Both the position numbers and the translations under genes were made by a program. From Candidatus Opimibacter skivensis (GTDB lineage: Bacteria > Bacteroidota > Bacteroidia > Chitinophagales > Saprospiraceae): a stretch of DNA of 64,000 nt. The notes under the pieces were generated by a model. It saw nothing but the letters and a program-made list of their open reading frames with translations, searched no databases and was not told the DNA's origin. Below, piece by piece: positions 8,901 through 17,400 of this stretch (positions within the stretch are counted from its first letter, which is position 1; each line of letters starts with the position of its first letter). The stretch spans positions 1-64,000 of the forward strand of contig JADKGY010000006.1 of the NCBI GenBank assembly GCA_016722045.1, read 5' to 3'.

Positions 8901-11369
8901 TGATGCGCCGGATACAAGGCTTATGGCCGGATTTACCTGAGGTTGTGCGCCACCGGGTGTCACTGACCAGTCCACTTTAACACTGTTAAGAGTTGCCGCG
9001 CCAAAATTTCTGATAGTGGCTTGCACAATATTCACTCCGGGACACATTGGGCTGGGAAGGACAATGGCTGTCACTCCTGCATCATCATTGTTGACAACAA
9101 TATTATATGCACCAACATCAAAATCAGTGCGTGCCAGGCAATCTAAATCATCTGTAACGAAAGCAGCCGGCGTCGTTCCTGCATTATTTAAGGAAGCACT
9201 TGTGGAATGTAAATCAGAAGTATTATTGGCAAAAATAGGATCTGAAAAAATAGAAGCCGCATCGGTACCTGCAGGGGAAGTAATACCTGCCTGCCAATTA
9301 CCTAAAGTAAAATAAGGTGTTGAAGCCCCAATACCAACAGCACCTGATGTGCTAAGATCATTTGCAATCCAAAAATCATTGTTATTGGAGATAGTGCCTG
9401 CAGGACCAAAAGTAGTAGCCGAAGTAGTCTCAATGCAAAAATGTTTTGCTGTAACTCCCTGGGCAGGTGTAAAGTTTGCAAATACGTTATTTCTAACGAT
9501 GTAAATTGGTCCGGCAGAGGTTGTATGCGCGAAACAAACACTAGAAAGATTTGGAGATGCTGATGCATTCAAGCTAACACTGTTGTTCCAAATTTCATAA
9601 GACTGTGAAGAGGATCCCCCTGAACCTCTTATGAACATACCTTTAATACCTCTGGTAAGCGTTGCTGCACCGGTATAGGCCGAAATTATTTCTGAAATTG
9701 AGTTATCATAAATACGTGCCACATTTGTTCCGGTGGTGGCATGTGAAGCAGCAATACCAGAAAAAGCTGTCGTGGAGGATGTACTGCTATTCTTTATCGT
9801 TTGCACTTTATTGTGATAGACAGAACAAGTGCCCTGAAATAATTCAAGAAAAATACCATCAACGGCTACACCACTTCCGGTAACGTTTCGAACACTGTTA
9901 TTATATAATTTGACACCGCTCTGACTGCCAGCCCTAATTCCATAACATAAAGCAGTTCCATTTCCAATATCATTCGCAGTAGCAGGATCACCAATAGTGT
10001 TAAATGTATTACATGCAGTAGTGCCTATTTCGCAAGCTAAATCAGGAAAGGTCGCATTTCCAAGCAGCCATATACCGTCATATGCATTCTTGATGATTAA
10101 GTTTAAATATTTATTGTTTGAATTCGCTCCGGTTGCAGCAGTAGGCGTGACTCCACCCTGGTTTGTTGAAATTGACTGGAATATGCCCACTGAGGGAAGT
10201 GTGGCAGAAGCAACTGTCCTATTTAGAACTATAGAGGTGTTTTTTATAGTATTATTCTGCGCACCATCTGTAGCTGTTGCATTCCTAATTAAATAACCAG
10301 CTTCTATACAACTACTAGTACCTGTGAAATTGCCGGATGCGACATCAATGCCATCAAAAGTGATGAAATCTGCACCCTGTATCACAATGACACCATCACC
10401 CCCTCCCCCAACAGAACCACTTGATGCTATACCATTGTTACCAGTACCTGTGGCAGTTATTAATGGATTAGATCCGGCACCAGATTTTTGAAAAATAATA
10501 GGATTAGCTATTGTTCCTGTTGTCGTGATGGCCGGAGGAGTTTCAGTATATGTCGAACCGGCAGTAATGTTGAATGTTACACCTCCTGCTGCTACGCCAT
10601 GTGCATTTAGATTGGCAATAGCCTGTCCAAATGAAGCATATGTTCCCGGAATTGTAAGTGTACCGGTTAATGCCGAAGGCGTATTAGTGACAAGATTGAC
10701 ATTGTCAATCGAAGGGCCTGGAGTTGGATTTCCCAAACTACTGTCATTCCTCCAAGTAAAAACAAGATTTCGTGTAAGCCCTGCAAATGATGCCGGAATG
10801 ACTACCCACGCTTTTATATAGCCCGGTTGTCCGGTAAAAATAACAGGAAGCTGTTCTCCAACTGCAGGAAATGATCCCCCTACAGGAGCAGCAGTCATTA
10901 AGGATACTCGTATATAATCAAATGTGCTACCCCCTGATGCTGATGGTTCTGCCACACCCTTCCAATCAAAACTCAGAATTATTGCAGTCTGTCCTGCCGG
11001 GAAAGTAACAGATTGATAAATGTGATTAGTAGATGTCGTGGTGATTCCATATGAATTAGTAACTCCGGCATCTGTGGTCACATAAGCTGATTTAGTACCC
11101 CCTGCAGCCACTGCAGTTCCAATAAACCATTGGTTGGTAGCGGCGACATTGGCTAATGTCCATACTGGTGTAACTGCTTCAAAGTCACCATTACCGATAG
11201 CCCCACCGATAAGAGTCGTCTGTGCAATAGCGGATTGAAAAAATAACACAGTCAAACAAATCGCTGCTAAAACCGTATAAGATTTTACTGCCTTTATTTT
11301 TATTGAAAAAAAAGAATCACAGAAATAATTTTTTTTCGTTGTATTCACAGTTGGTAATTGTTTTTTCAT
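2973..11369 (-). CDS. Giant multidomain secreted protein (2798 aa) with beta-helix, CARDB-like and HYR-like modules
   Basis: The N-terminus has a signal peptide (hydrophobic VLAAICLTVLFFQSAIA, cleavage near residue 50). After it come a lectin/MAM-like segment, two long parallel beta-helix regions rich in NNS/NN turns (roughly residues 225-880 and 990-1370), each followed by a CARDB-like adhesion module, a second MAM-like jelly-roll (about 1500-1690), PKD/Ig-like modules, a domain of about 150 residues shared with the next gene (about 1997-2147), five HYR-like repeats with the motif VVPVPPxVxDNCG (about 2150-2540), and a C-terminal region starting LKVFLEGPYD. The end (GDYNMSAFTESAGDESLWK) resembles a degenerate dockerin-like calcium repeat. 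I see no standard T9SS type A sorting domain. The ATG at 11369 directly precedes a basic N-region. The role is probably surface adhesion or matrix; the ligand is unknown. Confidence 0.85.
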   Translation of the reverse strand: MKKQLPTVNTTKKNYFCDSFFSIKIKAVKSYTVLAAICLTVLFFQSAIAQTTLIGGAIGNGDFEAVTPVWTLANVAATNQWFIGTAVAAGGTKSAYVTTDAGVTNSYGITTTSTNHIYQSVTFPAGQTAIILSFDWKGVAEPSASGGSTFDYIRVSLMTAAPVGGSFPAVGEQLPVIFTGQPGYIKAWVVIPASFAGLTRNLVFTWRNDSSLGNPTPGPSIDNVNLVTNTPSALTGTLTIPGTYASFGQAIANLNAHGVAAGGVTFNITAGSTYTETPPAITTTGTIANPIIFQKSGAGSNPLITATGTGNNGIASSGSVGGGGDGVIVIQGADFITFDGIDVASGNFTGTSSCIEAGYLIRNATATDGAQNNTIKNTSIVLNRTVASATLPSVGIFQSISTNQGGVTPTAATGANSNNKYLNLIIKNAYDGIWLLGNATFPDLACEIGTTACNTFNTIGDPATANDIGNGTALCYGIRAGSQSGVKLYNNSVRNVTGSGVAVDGIFLELFQGTCSVYHNKVQTIKNSSTSSTTAFSGIAASHATTGTNVARIYDNSISEIISAYTGAATLTRGIKGMFIRGSGGSSSQSYEIWNNSVSLNASASPNLSSVCFAHTTSAGPIYIVRNNVFANFTPAQGVTAKHFCIETTSATTFGPAGTISNNNDFWIANDLSTSGAVGIGASTPYFTLGNWQAGITSPAGTDAASIFSDPIFANNTSDLHSTSASLNNAGTTPAAFVTDDLDCLARTDFDVGAYNIVVNNDDAGVTAIVLPSPMCPGVNIVQATIRNFGAATLNSVKVDWSVTPGGAQPQVNPAISLVSGASTTITLGNFTFVPGTTYSINAFTSLPNGNADGNPSNDAFTLGGIATGLSGPYSVGVGGDFTTLTAAANAFNTRSLCGAVAFNLIDANYPGETFPITFNSNANSSAVNTLTIKPTQASTTITGSSGTALIVINGSDYITLDGSTGSTMNTLCPPVTASRNLTLTNTNSSTSSAVVWLQNAVDGATNNKIINCNLVGSGSTQTLFGVGSGSSTIAITSLGNGNNNNSFVNNNISKTQMGIYSQGSSAAAKNTGTVINQNLMNTVSPNNIRRVGIFVGFEHAISISGNIISELTSALSEDVFGITLGSVSISAASFTGNEVTMATVSKNIIGTARQTNTFTACGIYIAPVSVGSGLNEISNNMISGVSANGTSSDFSVGIFAGGGATSSTNIYYNTISMSGTQTGGSEKSYALAIGGSNPVVDVRNNILVNTQNNGTGNNYAIGYGYTTFTNLTSDHNDYFVSNPGATFFIGGTGSISAPTTRLLISDLQLATGKDGFAQNVSPVFVSATDLHLLATSGINAPLNNGAIGVSVLDDIDCDVRMTDIGADEFIPIIGLDMGATALVAPALAGCYTAAETVTVTIKNYGAGTQDFSINPVLVTVNATNAIMYTGTKLVNTGTLASGASMNVDMTSTINMTGVGTYTFNAFTTITIGTDVTPGNDAMAATNRIVTSKINTFPYVEPFTTAPGWSVVIETPVGTNILWSLGPATGPNGVAGSAAASNFFSGSAGRIERFQSPIMDFTTLTKPVMHYYIAHRTFATEDDGLNIVVSTDCGATFVDLSPAYLKKYSSTPSLSTLPPSSSAFTPANAADWRHESIDLSAFAGNPSVIIGFRALSAFGNILWLDDFIVSDATTICNDPVASPGTYSCEGSSSIVMNTTGDPAGGTIQTTAYTTPAPNATFTANATATAPNGTIYTPTSVKSPKWFKTTYSGNTKNGYANYNINIDVTGYTPASNVNRMYIMKRADQLSPWECLPTTAAGNILTSSGLTRFSDFAVGFQCANPTATVSGGGTVCSNQTLPIVSIALTGTSPWSITYTDGMSSFTVNNIMSSPYDIMAAISGTYTVTAISDADCTGTASGSAVVLIKPAPNATITSNTSIYQGSTANMASVPSAGAGASYMWSLSSGMITAGAGTNTITYKAGNPPSMNINVTVTSSNGCSSTASKVVSVIIPGPATMTWEPDNTTPTTCGQSSNCCLDTLCFNLKYTPGVTGFLTTYTTGFFINCLGSTTPIGYNKSCVMTDNSFQISQCALIDSVLFNSSGFNGGMTVPITQGAPIILHRVCLNISTGESVQIREDNITNLSGSIDQVGTGHLTEFPTYSTQTFSRPAPVIPANITVTISCPADTLFPVPPPVVDFCGNPVPATLTSRVSTPSSISCEGTKVYNFNYTDCSGYTQPWSFTYIVEYQDFTIATPPGGSIVACPALSNIVPTPPIVIDNCGRTLSPSISDSGMPACEGIRFYVFTYTDCEGNTHNWVYTYFVEYEPIPNPVDITQTVNCPLQANVVPVPPVVVDNCGMTLSPSGPTSTPALTAMTCEGTRSFTWTYMDCEGNTQDFVYTYIVERQPFADPVDAGITVGCPAQTNVVPVPPAVLDNCGTLISPSGPVVSAIPACEGTRTYTWTYTDCEGNTGDYVFTYTVDRPAFTVPANAGSIVNCPEASNVVPVAPLVVDACGVTLIPIDTMSTAPVTCQGVDVTRTYTFHFRDCAGLTLPWVYTYTVRCFPLTLKVFLEGPYDVAGDTMKATLNTNHVLPGQDKLLSPSLSVQLNAPYTPFGQPYNMSPWNYNGNTGLQYGDPSAPGAPMGVIPYPPDVVDWVLVTVRKNGILPANNFWTCAGWVHTDGVVTFPDPCPGLVFNPGDSCYVLVQHRTHMGVLSTHAATSTCTNYIINWDFTTANSFAPIFRYGEKLVEPGKWAMHGANGDQITSIAAIGSADLTTWRIFQNAYGYSIGDYNMSAFTESAGDESLWKANQNRTSGIIFY
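4927..5382 (-). other. Shared Cys-containing domain, copy in the 2798-aa protein
   Basis: This is the counterpart of the segment at 12224-12685. It carries LTTYTTGFFINC, DSVLFNSSG and REDNITNLSGSIDQ, in the same order and with similar spacing, and lies directly before the five HYR-like repeats. Confidence 0.7.
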
Positions 11370-11650
11370 AAAAATCTTATTCTAATATTTCTGAAGGTAC
11401 TTTTGGATTTTAGATTTCAGTCACGTTTGCTAACCATTTATTTCTCTCGCAAAGACGCAAAGAAACTCACCCCTCAACTCCGCTTACAGATTACTTGTTG
11501 TTTTCGAAAGACAGGGGCAAGCCTTGTCAATGCTTTTACTTTACTATTTTCAATATTCACACCACTTACTTCCCGCTGCTTTTTCAAAGGCGGGATTTCG
11601 CTGCGCTCAAGATTACTTTTTACTGATCACTCGATCACCTGATCACTCGA
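11370..11650. other. Intergenic region with dispersed palindrome and GATC repeat
   Basis: The 281 bases between the 2798- and 730-residue protein genes contain no gene. They hold one copy of a 28-31-bp dispersed palindrome (11506-11533, core GACAGGGGCAAGCC..TGTCAATGC) and, at 11623-11658, four GATC octamers that form the last codon and stop of the 730-residue gene. Similar palindrome copies lie at 46810-46836 and 50050-50078. Confidence 0.7.
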
Positions 11651-13843
11651 TCACCTGATGACTACTATCTTCTGTATATCCCTAACAGTATTGCCTTCTA
11701 CAACAAGGGAGTACATTCCTGCCCCAAAGGAAGCGACATCGATCAACTGAGCTGAAGATCCGGAGTCGCTGGTCCCCTTCCAGACGATACGACCACTAAT
11801 GTCAACGATGGTCATGTGTAATGCTTCAGCTGCATCATGAATATCAATCGTCAGCATATCGGATACAGGATTGGGCCATGCATTGACGCTAAAGGAATTC
11901 TTTCCGGTAAATGAAACCGTACGAATAGGCGACACGTCTGATCTCTGATCAAAATCCACTTGTCTTATCCTGTAAAAATTTTTCCCGCTCTCTGCATGTC
12001 TGTCGATGAACTGATAATTATGGACAGCTTCATTTCTAATCGATGCACTAGCAGTCCCAATTGTATAAAAATTCCGGCCACCATCATTGGAGCGCTGGAC
12101 TTCAAAATGGGAGACATTGATTTCATCCGTAGTGGACCAGTCAAGTTTTGACATCAGGTCATCATATCGTGTGGCATTGAAGCTAAGCCATTTCAAAGGA
12201 AGGGCACTACAAGCTAATGAGCTATCGATCGTAAGTGCTATATAATGTGCGATCGTATCGGATTCAAAACCTCCACCACTTGTTGAGTCAATACTGGTAG
12301 AAAGGGCACCAGGCAGGTTATCCCTCGTGACAGTAAGCGTTCCTGAAGAGGGAATACTATAACATACCTGATGTATGATCTGTGGCACCCCTTTAAAAAC
12401 CGGTACGGCTACACCCTGATCAGTCGAACTGTTGAACAAAACAACTCCGGCTTGTGTACAAAAATCATGTATCTGGCTATTGTCATGTAGTAAGCATGCT
12501 GAATTTGACAGCACAGGATTTATTCCACTCATACATCCGATAAAAAAACCTGTAGTATACGTAGTCATGGTACCCGTATATAAAGGTGTATACTCAAGAC
12601 CATAACAAAGAACATCATTCGTACAATCAGATGAACTGACACATGCGCCTATGCCTTCACCGTTGGGTAATAAAACCCATTCCATTGTTGATGGCAATGG
12701 AGGTGTACATGATTTAATCTGTACGTTAAAAGGGTATCCTACACTTGAACATAGGGTGGTCGAGTTTCTAACAGTTAATACTGCATGGTATGTACCTACT
12801 GCCGCACCTCCGGGGATTGTGATCGGAATAGGACTGACTGGTAATGTGACATTGGTGATGTCTGTAAATCCGGCTGAATTGGCTGCTCCATCCCAATCGA
12901 TACTGTATTGGTTTGGACTACCTGCTGCACCGCTATATAATAATGTAGTCATTGTTGAACCGAAGCAAGGCTTTGGATTGGGGCCCAGAACAACAGATGG
13001 ACTAAGGATAGAAACGGTGACATTGTCAAAGAATGCAGTTTGGCTAGCACCCGTTGAACCTTGCCAGTATGCAGCCATCATATCTAAAGGAATACCGGTA
13101 TAGGTAGAATTAGTCGCTGTACCTTGTAAAGTCAGGGTACCTATTAATGGATCTGCAAAAGCAGTGACACCATCATTACGCACAAATAGCTGCCAGGTGT
13201 TGTTATTGCATGGATTGTAAGTAACCTTGATGCTTAAATATTCCGCGCCAATATCAGTAAGGCCTGTTGTATTTGATTTAATAATATTGGTAAGTCCCGC
13301 ATCGCCGTTTGGACCGGTCACATAACTTACAAGTCTGATAGAATCAGTGGTGCCAGATTGTCCAAGCACTACGGCATAGCCACTTCCGGTAATATTGTCA
13401 CTTGCTGTTTGTCCTGCAAGGATGAAGGCAACACCGTAAGCGCCAGTGGCAAAACCACCTGGATCAGTTCTGATCTGACGCATATTGAAAGTCCATGTAA
13501 TGACTCCGGTATTCGCACTAAGAGTAGTAGAATATGGAGAACCAAAAGCTGTCGTTGGCACGCTTACCATAACGAACCCATTGGCTTGAGCAGCTCCGCT
13601 GACATCATTGGTGCATTCAAGTTGTGCGGGGCTTGTATTTCTTCTTGCTCCCCAGTCATCTCCGGATCTGAATACTGACCAGGGACTGATGCCGATCTGA
13701 CCGGAGGTCGTCCATGTAGCACTTGTGATGGTATTGAAATTGTCACTGAATACCTGCCCATGGACACGGTCGGGACCGGTCATCCAAATAAAGCATAATA
13801 GTATGAGCGTCTGAAGAGTCGAGGGTCCTATCCAATTTTTCAT
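11651..13843 (-). CDS. Secreted protein with lectin-like N-terminus and T9SS type A sorting domain (730 aa)
   Basis: A signal peptide (hydrophobic TLQTLILLCFIW, cleavage near HGQ at residue 30) is followed by a beta-sandwich region of concanavalin/L-type-lectin character (about 30-280), an Ig-like segment (about 285-380), and a Cys-rich domain (about 387-540) that recurs in the 2798-residue neighbour: both have TTYTTGFFI, VLFNSS and RDN/REDN blocks. The C-terminus (about 650-730) is a T9SS type A domain: it starts AWPNPVSDMLTI, has the VDISGRIVW block, and ends QKIVVIR. The protein is therefore expected to cross the outer membrane through T9SS and be anchored or released at the surface. Transcription is in the same direction as both giant genes. 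The function of the shared domain is unknown. Confidence 0.85.
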   Translation of the reverse strand: MKNWIGPSTLQTLILLCFIWMTGPDRVHGQVFSDNFNTITSATWTTSGQIGISPWSVFRSGDDWGARRNTSPAQLECTNDVSGAAQANGFVMVSVPTTAFGSPYSTTLSANTGVITWTFNMRQIRTDPGGFATGAYGVAFILAGQTASDNITGSGYAVVLGQSGTTDSIRLVSYVTGPNGDAGLTNIIKSNTTGLTDIGAEYLSIKVTYNPCNNNTWQLFVRNDGVTAFADPLIGTLTLQGTATNSTYTGIPLDMMAAYWQGSTGASQTAFFDNVTVSILSPSVVLGPNPKPCFGSTMTTLLYSGAAGSPNQYSIDWDGAANSAGFTDITNVTLPVSPIPITIPGGAAVGTYHAVLTVRNSTTLCSSVGYPFNVQIKSCTPPLPSTMEWVLLPNGEGIGACVSSSDCTNDVLCYGLEYTPLYTGTMTTYTTGFFIGCMSGINPVLSNSACLLHDNSQIHDFCTQAGVVLFNSSTDQGVAVPVFKGVPQIIHQVCYSIPSSGTLTVTRDNLPGALSTSIDSTSGGGFESDTIAHYIALTIDSSLACSALPLKWLSFNATRYDDLMSKLDWSTTDEINVSHFEVQRSNDGGRNFYTIGTASASIRNEAVHNYQFIDRHAESGKNFYRIRQVDFDQRSDVSPIRTVSFTGKNSFSVNAWPNPVSDMLTIDIHDAAEALHMTIVDISGRIVWKGTSDSGSSAQLIDVASFGAGMYSLVVEGNTVRDIQKIVVIR
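12224..12685 (-). other. Shared Cys-containing domain, copy in the 730-aa protein
   Basis: Residues 387-540 align by eye with residues about 1997-2147 of the 2798-residue protein (4927-5382). Conserved blocks in order are LCYxLxYTP, TTYTTGFFI followed by a Cys, S/C before a DNS block, VLFNSS, VPV..G.PQIIH/IILH, VC.SI/NIS, and RDN-type with SID. I do not recognise it as a named domain. Confidence 0.7.
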
Positions 13844-14252
13844 AAAAACTAAAATTAAAATACTTTATCTGGTTGGTAATCAAAAGGATGAATTTCAAAT
13901 GTATATATATATGCTTCAAAGATGATATTTGCATTTTACCGGGGAGAAACCAGATGCATTTCATTCATTCACCTAGCTAAATGATATGTTTTCAGCTCGT
14001 TAGTAACTGAGTCAAGGTAAATAATATTCCCAAAACTACACTTTACCTGACAAACGCAAAGGTTATTGTGTGTATCTAAATGGTCAAATTTATGGGGTGA
14101 GCGGGCTATCATGTGATCGGGCGGTTGCTGAGCTGTAGCACATGGTTGAGCGGAAGCAGGTCGAAGCATGATCGGGTGATGAGGAGGATGGCTATGTTGC
14201 GCTTCGACTTGCTAAACCCAATTTCAGATTTGAGAAAAGAAAAGTATTGTTA
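13844..14252. other. Intergenic region upstream of the 730-aa gene
   Basis: No supported gene. On the minus strand a TACATTTG sequence (13896-13903) matches the Bacteroidota -7 consensus TAnnTTTG about 50 bases before the start codon, but I find no well-spaced -33 element. At about 14100-14170 there is a degenerate copy of a GGTTGCTGAGC/GTTGAGCGGAAG-type repeat, seen again near 50257-50300. Confidence 0.4.
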
Positions 14253-14425
14253 CGCAAAACGGAGTTTTGCAGACGCGAAAGCTTAGGCACAGCCTAAGCT
14301 TAACGATTCATTTTTTTAATGGCTTTTTATAGTTTATAAATGCAAGCGATGCTTGCATTTAAAAACGCATTGCGTTAAGCTTAGGCTGTGCCTAAGCTTT
14401 CGCGTCAGCAAATTTCAGATTTGCG
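14253..14425. repeat. Complete REPIN-like element at the 3' end of the giant gene
   Basis: A single, well-preserved 173-bp copy of the composite palindrome: hairpin GCAAAAC/GTTTTGC, spacer AGACGCGA, hairpin AAGCTTAGGC/GCCTAAGCTT, AACG, a central hairpin with ATGCAAGC/GCTTGCAT arms, CGTT, the AAGCTTAGGC hairpin again, TCGCGTC, and hairpin GCAAAT/ATTTGC. It begins only 13 bases beyond the TAA stop (14438-14440) of the minus-strand giant gene and may serve as its transcript end. Confidence 0.85.
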
Positions 14426-14437
14426 AAATGAAATCAA

Positions 14438-17400
14438 TTAATTCTTCACCTCCACAGTCCCTACTATCGTAGCACCGGCAGGATTGATGAGCGAGAATGC
14501 TTTCGGCAATCCGTTTTCAAAATTGTGCATTAGCATCGTATTCTCAAGTGTCAAATTTCCTTCAGCACAGATAGCGCCGCCATGGGTAATCCAGGTTCCA
14601 TCTTTCAGGAGAAGGTTTTTGATACAAAGCGATTTGCCCGGCATCACATGGAATATTCGTGATGACATATTGCCGGAGATCGTCAGATGCAACATGCCTA
14701 ATCCCGCAGTTGTAATATTTTTATCAAGTATAAGTTCTCCTGAAGTCAGGGTGATCGTCTGATCCATCAATCCCGGAGCGAAATAAATAATAGTTCCGTC
14801 AGGCACACATGAGATCACACTTCTCAATGAACCGGGTCCGCTGTCATTCGTATTCATGACAAAATTTGAATAGACGGTTATTGTTTGTATCTGATTTGGA
14901 GCAGCATTACCACATGCATCACTTAGACTCCAGGTTCGCGTGATGATGTGACTGCATTCACATGGACCGTCTACAATATTATCTGTAAAAGTTGCATTCA
15001 GACCTGTAGCACAATTGTCCTGCTCATTGGTGACATCACCGGTCAAGGCTACACTGGCATCATATACACAAGGCGCATTCGTAAAGATGGTGATATCCGC
15101 AGGACGGGTAAATGTAGGTGCCGTCTGATCACTGCCGGTGATGATCATCTGCTGATTCTGAAACGAATTGCCACACTGATCTTCAACTCTGAATACATAC
15201 ACAATACCCCAATTACAATCATTCGATCCCGCAAGAAGTGTATTGGTTAAAACAGCTGTAACCGGGCCACCACAATTGTCAGTGTATCCGGCTGCCGCTG
15301 CCACAGGATTGAATGGATAATTTATAGTAGCTGTGGCCTTACAACTATTATTTCCAAGTGAAGGCGCAGGTGCAGTACCTGTCGGTGCAGTCTGATCTGT
15401 TCCGGTATACGTGATCGTCCTGTTCATAAGCGCATTACCACAATGATCTTCAATCATAAATGTATACGTCAGTATCCACAGACAATTATCACCGATGAGA
15501 AGAGTATTGGTAAGGGTCACAGACAAGGTTCCGGGACAATTATCACTATACGATGGCAATACAGATGACAATGTGAATGGGAATGCCGTTATCGCATTGT
15601 CTTTACATACAGTGGTGCTAAATCCTCCTGTGAGTGACGCAGGGCCTGTCGGTGGAGTCGTATCTGCAACATTAATAATGGCTAATGTGGTAGCTGAATT
15701 ACCACAACCATCAGTCACACGATATGTCCTTTTGACAACAATTGGACATGTACCTGTAGCCACATCTGTATTTGTAACTGTGAGTGCCGCATCTGCCGAA
15801 CATGCATCAGTTATCTGCACACCGAGTGCTTCAAGCGCTGCTACAGTGGTGACAGCTGGTGGCTTAGATGAAGCTGTGCAGCCTTCAACTGTAACCGGTG
15901 AAATACTTCCGGTGATCACAGGCGCTGCTACATCTATGACTGTAATGGTCTGAGTTGCTGATGATGAATTACCGCATCCATCAGTTGCTGTCCATGTCCT
16001 GGTGACGTTGTAAGATCCTGTACAAGCTCCATTGATTGTGACATCTGCAAATGTGTACGTGATGGCACTGCCACATGCATCTGTTGCCGTAGCTTGTGTG
16101 AATGATGGTGTCGCGGGACAATTAATCGTGCTCGGTACCGGCAGTGCTGCTATGACCGGAGCTGTGATATCCTGAACATTGATGGTTTGCGAGGCGGTTG
16201 ATGAATTGCCGCACGCATCTGTTGCCGTCCATGTTCTCGTCACACTGTATGAACCGGCGCATGCACCCGTGGTGGTAATATCGGCTGGTGTGAGCGTGAA
16301 TGTTGATCCGCAGGCATCAGTAGCTGTAGCAACTGCAAATACAGGTGTTGCCGGACAATTAATCGTAGTTGGTGCAGGAAGTGCTGCAATGACAGGAGCT
16401 GTTACATCCTGAACATTGATGGTCTGTGACGCGCTTGATGTATTACCGCATGCATCGGTTGCTGTCCATGTTCTGGTCACAGTGTATGATCCTGCACATA
16501 CACCCGGCGTGGTGATATCAGCAGATGATAATGTGACAGGAGTACTACCGCAGGCATCTGTCGCCGTAGCTTGTGTAAAGACGGGTACTGCAGGACAATT
16601 GATGACAGAAGGTGCCGGTAGTGCCGCGATGACAGGTCCTGATATATCCTGAACATTGATGGTCTGCGATGCTGTTGATAAATTTCCGCATCCGTCTGTT
16701 GCAGTCCATGTCCTCATCACACTGTATGTTCCTGTACATGCACCCGGTGTGGTCACATCTGCAAAACTGAAAGAGATAGAACTTCCACATGCATCTGTTG
16801 CTGTAGCCTGGGTAAAGGAAGGTGTTGCAGGACAGAATATTGTGGATGGTGCCGGTAGTGCTGCTATGACAGGTGCTGTGATATCCTGTACATTGATAGT
16901 TTGCGCTGCCGTTGATGAATTACCGCATGCATCGGTTGCTGTCCATGTCCTGGTCACGCTGTATGATCCTGCACATGCACCATTTGTTGTTACATCAACA
17001 GATGTCAATGTGAACGCACTTCCACACGCATCAGTAGCTGTTGCAACTGCAAAGACAGGTGTTGCAGGACAATTAATTGTTGTCGGTGCAGGAAGTGCAG
17101 CGATGACCGGTGCCGTAATATCCTGTACGTTGATGGTTTGAGATGCTGTCGATGAATTACCACAACCATCAGTAGCGGTCCAGGTTCTCTTTGTACTATA
17201 CGATCCTGCACAGGCACCACTCGTAGTGCCATCGACAAAAGTAAGGGTGAACGCACTACCACATCCATCCGTGGCAGTTGCCTGAGTAAAGACCGGAGTA
17301 GCAGGACAATTGATGGTAGTCGGTGCAGGAAGAGCATCTATGACAGGTGCGACAATATCCTGAACATTTATAGTTTGTGTTGCAGTGGAAGTATTGCCAC

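Noticed and set aside
13969..14169. Minus-strand 66-codon frame near the REPIN
   Set aside because: It overlaps degenerate repeat DNA and has no recognisable features.
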